From positions 1 through 49,138 of the forward strand of contig WSLY01000017.1 in the NCBI GenBank assembly GCA_013316825.1: 49,138 nucleotides of DNA, written 5' to 3'. This DNA comes from Lachnospiraceae bacterium (GTDB taxonomy: Bacteria; Bacillota; Clostridia; Lachnospirales; Lachnospiraceae). Under the pieces are notes generated by a model. The model had not been told where the DNA came from. It worked only from the letters and a program-made list of their open reading frames with translations, and ran no database searches. Below are positions 42,427-49,138 of this stretch, piece by piece. Every line of letters starts with the position of its first letter. The first letter of the stretch is position 1. The translations under genes were made by a program, and so were the position numbers.

Positions 42427-45075
42427 CTATTTTGCTTCATACCAGTCCTTTCCGGTATGCATATCGATGGCAAGCTCCACTGACATCTGCGCCGCTTTGC
42501 TCATACAGTCCGCCAGAATCTGCGCAACGCTCTCCTCCTCGCCAACGGCAGTTTCAATCAGCAGTTCATCATGCACCTGCAGTATCAGACGGGATTTCAA
42601 ATTTTCTTCCCGAAGCGCCCGCCACACCTTTATCATGGCTATCTTGATGATGTCCGCCGCCGTTCCCTGAATGGGCGAGTTCATGGCTATTCTCTCTCCA
42701 AAGGAGCGCTGCATAAAATTGCCCGAGGAAAGCTCCGGCACCGGACGTCTCCGTCCAAACAACGTCTCCGCATATCCCCGCTCTTTTGCGCTTTTTACCA
42801 GCCCGTCCAAGAAAGCTTTGATACCCGGATAGGTGGCAAAATACTGCTCGATATATTCCGCCGCCTCCTTTTTGGTAATGCTTAAATCCTGACTCAATCC
42901 AAAAGAACTGATGCCGTACACAATACCGAAGTTGACTGCTTTGGCGTTCCGCCGCTGCAAATCCGTCACCTCGTCAAAGGGAGTGTGAAACACCTTCGAC
43001 GCCGTAATACGGTGAATATCCTGTTTTGTCCGGTATGCCTCGATAAGCTGTTCGTCACCCGACATATGCGCCAGTACCCGCAGCTCAATCTGGGAATAAT
43101 CCGCATCCGTAAATACAAAGCCATCCTTTGGCACAAACACTTTGCGAATCTGCCTGCCCAGCTCCATGCGCATAGGGATATTCTGCAGATTCGGCTCTGT
43201 AGAGCTGATTCTGCCGGTTGCCGTTATCGTCTGGTTAAAGCAGGAATGAATCCTGCCGTCTGCCCCGATACATGCCGACAATCCGTCCGCATAAGTCGAT
43301 TTCAGCTTGGCAAGCCCGCGGTACTCCAGTATATCCTGCACAATCTTATGCTCCGGAGCCAGCTTTTCCAGCACCTCCGCCGCCGTGGAATATCCCGTCT
43401 TTGTCTTTTTGCCGCCGGAAAGCTTCAGCTTTTCAAATAAAACTTCCCCCAGCTGCTTGGGCGAATTGATATTGAAATCAGTCCCCGCCTCCTCGTAAAT
43501 CTGTTCCTCAAGCTGCGCTATCCTGCCCGTCAGACGCTCCCCGTACTCTTTCAGCTCCTGTGGGCGCACCAGCATACCCAGACGCTCCATATCAAAAAGA
43601 ACCAGTGATAAAGGCATCTCTATCTCGCACATCAGCCGGTACATACCCGCTTCTTTCAGCTTCTTTGTAAGCACAGGCTTCGCCGCAAGCGCCGCATAAG
43701 CCTCATAACAGGCATACTCAGCGCATTTTTCAGGATTCTTTTCATATGCGCTTCTGTGGGTATCCTTTCCAAATACCTCCTTATGCCCGGGCAGCATGAG
43801 ACCCAGATGCTCACTTGCTATCGCCTCCGTATCATAGTCATTTTTGAGGGGATTGAGCAGATATGCCGCTATCAGGATATCAAAGTATTTGTCCGCGTTT
43901 TCTTTTTCTATAAAAAAATAATACTGCTTGATGTCAAATGCCGACAGGTTTGTACGCACGGACAACGCCGCAAGCGCCTCGCACAGGTATGCAACGGTAA
44001 TTTCCCCGTCCGCGGCGAGAAAGCACACCTCCTCTTCAGAGAGGGCAACTGCAAGCCCTGTAATATCCTCCCTTTCCCTGCCGTCCGCCAAAAGATAGAT
44101 GCCTATCTCTTCCAAAATCCCCGCTTTTTTTAAAACCTCCTGTGCCTCCGCAAGCGCCGACACGGTCCGAAACCCCTTAGACACAGTGTCCGTGCGTACT
44201 GCTGCCTTGCCGTCAAAACGGCTTAGAATATTTTTAAATTCCAGTTTCTTGCAAAGCGCATAGGCTTCCTTGGTATAAAAACCTTCCGCTCTCGCTTTAT
44301 CATAGGAAAAATTCAGCTCACAGTCTGTCTTGATAGTTGCCAGCCGCTTGCTTAAGTCCGCCAGCTCCCTATTATCTGCAAGAGTTTCCCTCACTGATTT
44401 TTTTCCTATTTCTTCCAAATGTGCATAAATATTGTCTATGGAGCCGTATTCCTTCATCAGCTCCGTTGCTGTCTTTTCTCCAATCTTTGGTACGCCCGGG
44501 ATATTGTCGGATGCATCACCCATCAATGCTTTCAGCTCAATAAACTGGATAGGCGTTACCTGATAATGTGCCAGCACGTCCGCCTCGTAATAATCTTCTA
44601 TCTCCGTCTTTCCCGATTTGGTCTTGGGTATTCGGATTTTGATATGCTTTGAGGCAATCTGTAAGAGGTCTCTGTCTCCTGACACCAAGGAAACCTCCAT
44701 GCCCTTTTCTTCTGACTGCTTTGCCAGACTCCCCAGAATATCGTCCGCCTCCCATCCGGCATGTTCCAATATCTGAACGCCCATGGCTGTAAGCATCTCC
44801 TTCATCACAGGCACCTGCTCCCTAAGCTCCTGTGGCATGGGCTTTCTTGTCCCCTTGTACGCCTCGTACATGGCATGGCGGAAGGTAGGCTCCTTTCTGT
44901 CAAATGCCACAGCAAGATACGCCGGTTTTTCCTCCTCCAATATCCGGAACATAATGTTCAAAAAGCCGTACACCGCATTGGTGTGAAGTCCCGACGCATT
45001 TGTCAAATCAGGAAGCCCATAAAAAGCTCTGTTTAATATGCTGTGTCCATCAATCAGTACAATTTTTTCACTCAT
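42427..45075 (-). CDS. polA: DNA polymerase I
   Basis: Repair and Okazaki-fragment processing polymerase. 882 residues. N-terminal 5' nuclease (KIVLIDGHSILNRAFYGLPD; VSGDRDLLQIAS; GDASDNIPGVPKIGEKTA), a middle domain at about 300-480 in the place of the 3'-5' exonuclease that does not show a convincing set of acidic catalytic motifs, and the polymerase with motif A DADYSQIELRVLAHMSGD, motif B RRNAKAVNFGIVYGISSFG and motif C LQVHDELLIE. The start at 45075 (MSEKIVLIDGH) follows AGAGAGGTATCT; the frame to 45120 overlaps the upstream gene. Probably lacks proofreading, as in many Firmicutes. Confidence 0.97.
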   Translation of the reverse strand: MSEKIVLIDGHSILNRAFYGLPDLTNASGLHTNAVYGFLNIMFRILEEEKPAYLAVAFDRKEPTFRHAMYEAYKGTRKPMPQELREQVPVMKEMLTAMGVQILEHAGWEADDILGSLAKQSEEKGMEVSLVSGDRDLLQIASKHIKIRIPKTKSGKTEIEDYYEADVLAHYQVTPIQFIELKALMGDASDNIPGVPKIGEKTATELMKEYGSIDNIYAHLEEIGKKSVRETLADNRELADLSKRLATIKTDCELNFSYDKARAEGFYTKEAYALCKKLEFKNILSRFDGKAAVRTDTVSKGFRTVSALAEAQEVLKKAGILEEIGIYLLADGREREDITGLAVALSEEEVCFLAADGEITVAYLCEALAALSVRTNLSAFDIKQYYFFIEKENADKYFDILIAAYLLNPLKNDYDTEAIASEHLGLMLPGHKEVFGKDTHRSAYEKNPEKCAEYACYEAYAALAAKPVLTKKLKEAGMYRLMCEIEMPLSLVLFDMERLGMLVRPQELKEYGERLTGRIAQLEEQIYEEAGTDFNINSPKQLGEVLFEKLKLSGGKKTKTGYSTAAEVLEKLAPEHKIVQDILEYRGLAKLKSTYADGLSACIGADGRIHSCFNQTITATGRISSTEPNLQNIPMRMELGRQIRKVFVPKDGFVFTDADYSQIELRVLAHMSGDEQLIEAYRTKQDIHRITASKVFHTPFDEVTDLQRRNAKAVNFGIVYGISSFGLSQDLSITKKEAAEYIEQYFATYPGIKAFLDGLVKSAKERGYAETLFGRRRPVPELSSGNFMQRSFGERIAMNSPIQGTAADIIKIAMIKVWRALREENLKSRLILQVHDELLIETAVGEEESVAQILADCMSKAAQMSVELAIDMHTGKDWYEAK

Positions 45076-45109
45076 AGATACCTCTCTTTTCGCGTATCGC
45101 AATTTTCCT

Positions 45110-45430
45110 TTATAGGACAAATATCACAACCAGCAGAAGAACCGCCGCAAGCGCCGCCGCCGCCATCGTCATACCAATATAGCGAAACATTCTATGCAGC
45201 CGTATGTGTTTTTCCGCCTCCTGCATACGCCGCCTCAGCTCCTTCTGCAAATCGAAAGCACTGCCCTCCTCCAGCCGCGCCATGCCTTCCGATATCAATA
45301 CTTGTATGGTAAGCTCCTCCCTGCACTCCGCGCAACGCTCCACATGTGCAAGAAATTGCTTCAATTCCCTGTAATCCAGCGCATTTGCCACAAATGCCGG
45401 TATTTTCTTTTCAAATTCCTTACAATCCAT
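45110..45430 (-). CDS. Anti-sigma-factor-like protein with zinc-finger motif and one membrane segment
   Basis: 106 residues. The N-terminus MDCKEFEKKIPAFVANALDY with His29-x3-Cys33-x2-Cys36 (HVERCAEC) and Cys3 matches zinc-binding anti-sigma (zf-HC2) domains. A linker rich in E and R follows, then one hydrophobic segment at 84-106 at the very end. Such proteins usually hold an ECF sigma factor at the membrane, but no sigma gene is adjacent. It is 34 bases before polA in the same direction and may share its transcript. ATG at 45430 follows AGAGAGGTTTGCT. Confidence 0.75.
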   Translation of the reverse strand: MDCKEFEKKIPAFVANALDYRELKQFLAHVERCAECREELTIQVLISEGMARLEEGSAFDLQKELRRRMQEAEKHIRLHRMFRYIGMTMAAAALAAVLLLVVIFVL

Positions 45431-45484
45431 AGCAAACCTCTCTGCCGCCTGTCATTTGCAGGGCTTTCCTGCAATTTCCTTTCC

Positions 45485-45513
45485 ATTGTATCATATCTCT
45501 AAAAATGTTGCAC
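45485..45513 (-). promoter_or_regulatory. Promoter of the anti-sigma-like/polA operon
   Basis: Minus strand: -35 GTGCAA (45513-45508), 17-base spacer, -10 TACAAT (45490-45485). The -35 hexamer is the same six base pairs as the -35 of the divergent promoter. Confidence 0.5.
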
Positions 45514-45537
45514 CAAAAATTCGTCGGCACTTATATT
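45508..45537 (+). promoter_or_regulatory. Promoter of the FAD/Rieske oxidoreductase gene
   Basis: Plus strand: -35 TTGCAC (45508-45513), 18-base spacer, -10 TATATT (45532-45537), 75 bases before the chosen start. Confidence 0.5.
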
Positions 45538-45611
45538 TTCCTGCAGGCAGGCAATACTGAAAGGGAAAATACAATTTGAATGCGTCCGTCAAAGCGGACA
45601 TGAGGTATATC

Positions 45612-46943
45612 ATGATAAAATCATTATGGAGCGATACCGCTACCCTTCCCACCTTTCCCCCATTAAGCCGCGATGAAAAGGCAGAAGTCTGCATTGTCGG
45701 CGGCGGCATGGCAGGTATTCTCTGTGCTTATTTCTTAGAACAGGCAGGCGTCAGCTATATACTCTGCGAGGCGGATACCATTGGGGGCGGCACGACAGCC
45801 GGCACAACCGCCGTCATATCGGCGCAGCACGACACTCTTTACCAGACTCTTATGAAAAATAAAGGTTACACAAAGGCGCGCCTCTATCTGGAAGCCAATC
45901 TTCACGCCGTTTCCGCCTATAAATCACTATGTCAGGACATTTCCTGCGATTTTGAGGAAATTCCCGCATGTATCTATTCCTGTGCGGACAGCCCGCTTAT
46001 GGAGGATGAAGTGAAGGCGCTCCACGCACTTGGCTATAACGCCCGATTGCTGCACGACATTCCGCTTCCCAGACCCGCCCTTGCTGCCGTGGAATTTCCT
46101 GCCCAGGCACAGTTTCATCCCTTAAAATTTCTTGGCGAAATTGCAAAAGGCATGAATATCCGCGAACACACCAAAATTCTTTCGCTGAAAACAGGCCTTG
46201 CAATGACGGAGCATTACCGCATCCAGGCGGATAAAATCATCGTGGCTTCCCATTTTCCTTTTTGGAATGGATGCGGTATGTTTTTTGCAAAACTGTACCA
46301 GAAACGTTCCTATGTGCTTGCAGTAAAGGGGGCAGAAAGCATATCCGGCTCCTTTGTGGAATATGGCAAAAACGGAATGTATTTTCGAAATTACAAAGAC
46401 CTTCTGCTGGTCGGCGGCGGTGACCACCGGACCGGAAAGGCAGGCTGTTATTTTGCACCCATAAAAAATTTTGTAGCTGCGCATTACCCTGCCGCTTCTA
46501 ACGCTTACGCTTGGTCTGCGCAGGACTGTATCAGCTTAGACGGCGTTCCCTACATTGGTCCCTACAGCAATGTACTCCCCGATGTTTACGTTGCCACCGG
46601 TTTTAACGAATGGGGCATGACCTCTTCCATGACGGCAGCACGTATCCTCACCGATATGGTAACCGGCAGGCAAAATAAATACGCCGGCGTTTTCTCTCCG
46701 GCGCGAAATATGTTTACCAAACAATTATGGAATAATATCGGTACTTCCCTTACCGGACTCCTCACACCTTCGCGGCTCCGCTGCCCTCATATGGGCTGCG
46801 CCCTCAAATGGAACTCCCTTGACAAGACATGGGACTGCCCCTGCCATGGCTCCCGTTTCACAAAGGACGGAAAGCTAATCTATAATCCGGCAACGGAAGA
46901 CTTGCCGGATACGGCACTTACGGACGGCACTGCCAAGTCATAA
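45612..46943 (+). CDS. FAD-dependent oxidoreductase with C-terminal Rieske [2Fe-2S] domain
   Basis: 443 residues. FAD-binding Rossmann motif VCIVGGGMAGILCAYFL (GxGxxG at 30-35), a DAO-type body (GGGTTAGTTAVISAQHDTLY; LLLVGGGDHRTGK; YVATGFNEWGMTSSM), and a C-terminal Rieske cluster site Cys391-Pro-His393 and Cys409-Pro-Cys-His412 (CPHMGC; CPCHGSRF). Substrate unknown; electron transfer from FAD to the cluster is expected. The start at 45612 follows GAGGTATATC. A TTG at 45576 and an ATG at 45600 are in frame but less likely. The 3' end overlaps the convergent gene by 64 bases. Confidence 0.9.
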   Translation: MIKSLWSDTATLPTFPPLSRDEKAEVCIVGGGMAGILCAYFLEQAGVSYILCEADTIGGGTTAGTTAVISAQHDTLYQTLMKNKGYTKARLYLEANLHAVSAYKSLCQDISCDFEEIPACIYSCADSPLMEDEVKALHALGYNARLLHDIPLPRPALAAVEFPAQAQFHPLKFLGEIAKGMNIREHTKILSLKTGLAMTEHYRIQADKIIVASHFPFWNGCGMFFAKLYQKRSYVLAVKGAESISGSFVEYGKNGMYFRNYKDLLLVGGGDHRTGKAGCYFAPIKNFVAAHYPAASNAYAWSAQDCISLDGVPYIGPYSNVLPDVYVATGFNEWGMTSSMTAARILTDMVTGRQNKYAGVFSPARNMFTKQLWNNIGTSLTGLLTPSRLRCPHMGCALKWNSLDKTWDCPCHGSRFTKDGKLIYNPATEDLPDTALTDGTAKS

Positions 46944-47953
46944 GACCTTCCTCGGACATGCACGATGACAGCAACCGCAAAACTGATAAGCAAAAATGCA
47001 TAAAAGCTGATTCCCCTTGCAATTAGCATGGCGGGCTCCACCAGTCCTGCTCCAAAAACGGCGCCAAATACAGCGACAAATCCGCCTTCCGCAGGACCTA
47101 CCGCTCCCGGCAGCGGCAGATTACACACAGCAAGCGTCAATAACGCCTGTACCCCTGCAATCTCTATGAAACTGTATCCGCCAAGCCCAAAAGCAAGATA
47201 TACCACCCACGGCACTAAAAAGAGGCAGCCTTGCTGCAGCAGGCATAATCCCAGTACCCGAAGCGCCAAAAGGGGATTTTGTTTCAGACACGCCGCGCCT
47301 CTTGCATATTCCGCCAACTGTCTTTCCAGCTTTTCCTCTGCCGCCTCCTTTTTGCAAAGCAGGTGAAGCTTTCCTAAAAGCTGCAGCCCACTCTTTAAAA
47401 TACGTTCCGACAGCTTTGGAAAGAATACCATCGCCGCCATTCCTCCAGTCAAAAGCAGCATAATAGAAGCGCCGCATAATAGCAAAAGCTTCATACTGCC
47501 GCTTAGGTTTCGGACTGACGGCATAAACACCCATGCACAGATGCCCCAAACGAGAGACGATACCTGATAGCACATGGCAATCAGCATCATGTTGAGGGCA
47601 CCGCAGGCTGCCGGAATTTTGTCCCTGTTCATGTAGTAAATCTGCGCCGGCTGACCTCCCGTGGCAGATGGTGTAATAGAGCTGACATAAAAGCCCACAA
47701 AAGAATACCCCAGACAACGGCGGTACGGCACGCGATGCCCAAGACGCCCCAATATCAGATGGGAACACATTGCCTCACATCCTACATAACCGAACATAAA
47801 AAGCAGTCCCAGCAGTAAAAACCATGGATTTATCTGTTTAAAGCCTGCCCACAAAAGCCCTATGGATTTATCCCGAAAAAGCACCGTCCATGTGACTGCC
47901 ATCAACACTATCATAAACAGGATTCCAAGCAAGCTCTTTTTTCCTTTTATCAT
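46880..47953 (-). CDS. LPG-synthase-TM/UPF0104-type membrane protein (flippase-like)
   Basis: 357 residues with about eight membrane segments. Family stretches seen are VPYRRCLGYSFVGFYVSSIT, PSATGGQPAQIYYMNRDKIP and the C-terminal LPLPGAVGPAEGGFVAVFGA, typical of the lysylphosphatidylglycerol synthase membrane region (AglD/YbhN-like). There is no cytosolic aminoacyl transferase domain, so it is not a full MprF. It overlaps the upstream glycosyltransferase by 4 bases (ATGA), suggesting a joint role in glycolipid synthesis or movement. The last 21 codons lie over the end of the oxidoreductase gene. Confidence 0.88.
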   Translation of the reverse strand: MIKGKKSLLGILFMIVLMAVTWTVLFRDKSIGLLWAGFKQINPWFLLLGLLFMFGYVGCEAMCSHLILGRLGHRVPYRRCLGYSFVGFYVSSITPSATGGQPAQIYYMNRDKIPAACGALNMMLIAMCYQVSSLVWGICAWVFMPSVRNLSGSMKLLLLCGASIMLLLTGGMAAMVFFPKLSERILKSGLQLLGKLHLLCKKEAAEEKLERQLAEYARGAACLKQNPLLALRVLGLCLLQQGCLFLVPWVVYLAFGLGGYSFIEIAGVQALLTLAVCNLPLPGAVGPAEGGFVAVFGAVFGAGLVEPAMLIARGISFYAFLLISFAVAVIVHVRGRSYDLAVPSVSAVSGKSSVAGL

Positions 47954-49029
47954 GCTGCCTCCTTCTTACCTGTCAGTATCCCCACCAGTTTATTTATCAT
48001 TTCTCCATCCATCTGTTTTTGCAGGCTTCCCTCTCTTGCCATCGCATTTAACAGCCTGTTCTCGTCTAAAATCAGCTCCCTTATTTCTTCAGCACAATCT
48101 GCGTGTTCCGCCACCCAGCCGATTCCCTTCTCCTCCATCCAGCGGGCATTGTTCTTCTCCTGCAGAAGAGCCGGCTGCCACGAAAAGACGGGCACGCGGG
48201 CAAAAATTGCCTCAAACAGGGTGATACCGCCGGGTTTTGTCACTATCAAATCCGCCCTTGCCATATACTCCCATATTTTGTCGGCATACCCCACTACCTG
48301 AATGTTCTCCCATCGCCCATGCAGACGTTCCAACAGCTTCCCGTTATATCCCGTGACAATCGTTATGTGCGTGTCCGGAATCTCATGTAAGGATTCATAA
48401 AACGAAGTATCCTTCGGTAAAAGCCCCAATCCCCCTCCCATAATCAAAAGCTCCTTCTTCCCTGTGCCACAGTGAGAAAGCTTTCGGAACTCTTCTCTGA
48501 CCGGAATTCCCGTGACGCACACAAACGCCGGATTCACCCCTTTCTCCGCCAGCTTCTGACGCACCTCCTCACTTGGCACCAAATAATAATCCGTATTCCG
48601 GTTAATCCATTCCGGATGTGCCGTCACATCGGTAATACAAGTAATAAGCGGCAGACTGCTTCCTGCTTTTTCCTTAAAACGCGATACAAGCTGCGCGCAA
48701 AGAGGATGGGTTGCAAGCACCAAGTCCGGCTTTTTTTCACAAAGCAGCTCTGAAAGTCGATTAAAAAGCAAACTTTCCATAGGCGGGCGTGCATCCGTCC
48801 TCCCCATGGAAGTAAATTTATAATACGTATTAAAAATAGGGCTTCCATGAAAAACCATCAGATGAAACCCTTTATACATCGCTTTTGACAATTTGGGCAT
48901 GGCATAAGCTAAAAAATCCACCACGTCCACGGCCGCCTCCGAAAAACAGCGTAAAAGCTGCTGCCGCAGCGAATGAGCCGCCGCCAGATGTCCCGTTCCA
49001 AATTTTCCCGTCAAAATCAAGATATTCAT
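47950..49029 (-). CDS. MGDG-synthase/UgtP-like diacylglycerol glycosyltransferase
   Basis: 359 residues of a GT-B glycosyltransferase of the MGDG synthase family, with MNILILTGKFGTGHLAAAHS (the G-x-GH motif for the acceptor side), VDVVDFLAYAMPKLSKAMYK, ITDVTAHPEWINRNTDYYLV, LLIMGGGLGLLP and the sugar-nucleotide binding ADLIVTKPGGITLFEAIFAR. Members add sugars from UDP-sugars to diacylglycerol, making membrane glycolipids and lipoteichoic acid anchors. ATG at 49029 follows AAAGGAGGAAGAAGAT. Coupled to the flippase-like gene. Confidence 0.92.
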   Translation of the reverse strand: MNILILTGKFGTGHLAAAHSLRQQLLRCFSEAAVDVVDFLAYAMPKLSKAMYKGFHLMVFHGSPIFNTYYKFTSMGRTDARPPMESLLFNRLSELLCEKKPDLVLATHPLCAQLVSRFKEKAGSSLPLITCITDVTAHPEWINRNTDYYLVPSEEVRQKLAEKGVNPAFVCVTGIPVREEFRKLSHCGTGKKELLIMGGGLGLLPKDTSFYESLHEIPDTHITIVTGYNGKLLERLHGRWENIQVVGYADKIWEYMARADLIVTKPGGITLFEAIFARVPVFSWQPALLQEKNNARWMEEKGIGWVAEHADCAEEIRELILDENRLLNAMAREGSLQKQMDGEMINKLVGILTGKKEAA

Positions 49030-49057
49030 ATCTTCTTCCTCCTTTCGGCTTTATAGG

Positions 49058-49063
49058 ATTATA
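49058..49063 (-). promoter_or_regulatory. Candidate -10 for the glycosyltransferase operon
   Basis: Perfect TATAAT on the minus strand, 28 bases before the start codon. The hexamer 17 bases upstream (GGTTCT) is poor, and an inverted repeat GCGTTT/AAACGC (49065-49079) lies in the spacer. An operator or weak promoter is possible. Confidence 0.4.
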
Positions 49064-49138
49064 GGCGTTTGCGAAACGCTAGAACCCGCATAAATACGGG
49101 ATTCTTTTTGTCACAAAATAAAACAACTCCTCACTGGT

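Noticed and set aside
45576..45611. TTG start for the FAD/Rieske gene
   Set aside because: ATG at 45612 has GAGG at good spacing and gives a normal family N-terminus; the TTG has no ribosome site.
49081..49109. Plus-strand terminator-like hairpin (AGAACCCG / CGGGATTCT then TTTTT)
   Set aside because: No plus-strand gene precedes it inside the window and the stem has a bulge; it may belong to sequence beyond the edge.
1..49138. CRISPR arrays, transposases, integrases, phage genes, rRNA and tRNA genes
   Set aside because: Looked for on both strands; no spaced direct repeats, DDE/tyrosine recombinase motifs, or tRNA-like T-loop sequences outside the T-box leader were found.

Overview
The window is a stretch of chromosome from a low-to-mid G+C Gram-positive bacterium of the class Clostridia, most probably family Lachnospiraceae. 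This rests on the Firmicutes operon plsX-acpP-rnc-smc-ftsY / ylxM-ffh-rpsP-khpA-rimM-trmD-rplS-lepB-rbgA, on purine-rich AGGAGG ribosome sites, on a pta-ackA acetate pathway beside tmcAL, and on a T-box controlled trp operon. I saw no phage, insertion sequence, CRISPR array, rRNA or tRNA gene. Nearly all genes are on the minus strand, so transcription runs from high to low coordinates. The plus-strand genes are the ferritin-like gene (19330), a small membrane protein (30739), tmcAL (33609) and an FAD/Rieske oxidoreductase (45612).

Layout from left to right. 1-5700: translation and secretion block (rbgA partial, lepB, rplS, trmD fused to an acetyltransferase, rimM, khpA, rpsP, ffh, ylxM). 5834-11589: accessory block (metallophosphoesterase, a ParB-like/BMP fusion, an AraC regulator, a YitT membrane protein, threonine deaminase). 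11677-18291: ftsY, smc, rnc, acpP, plsX. 18379-20437: TraX-like acyltransferase, ferritin-like protein, a 409-base sparse gap, rpmF. 20440-20958: yceD. 21056-27251: trp operon (E, G, D, C, F, B, A) behind a tryptophan T-box leader. trpE and trpG are broken by apparent internal deletions, while trpDCFBA are intact. 27298-30506: an HD-GYP response regulator and a FapA/DUF342 protein with a strict 26-residue repeat. 31140-34907: ackA, pta and divergent tmcAL. 34908-38700: potassium uptake (ktrA, ktrB) with a UPF0210/ACT pair. 38835-45430: MBL hydrolase, FtsA-like protein, coaE, polA and an anti-sigma-like protein. 45612-49029: FAD/Rieske oxidoreductase and a glycolipid glycosyltransferase/flippase-like pair.

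Read as synteny, conserved blocks that are usually contiguous (pta-ackA / yceD-rpmF / plsX-acpP-rnc-smc-ftsY / ylxM-ffh) are split here by three accessory insertions. Those insertions carry the less familiar genes: the ParB-BMP fusion, the repeat-FapA/HD-GYP pair and the damaged trp operon.

Best candidates for something undescribed: the decayed anthranilate synthase at the head of an otherwise intact, T-box regulated trp operon; the repeat-FapA protein next to an HD-GYP regulator; the cytosolic ParB-like/BMP fusion with its AraC and YitT neighbours; and the TrmD-GNAT fusion. All functions come from reading motifs and context; no search was run.
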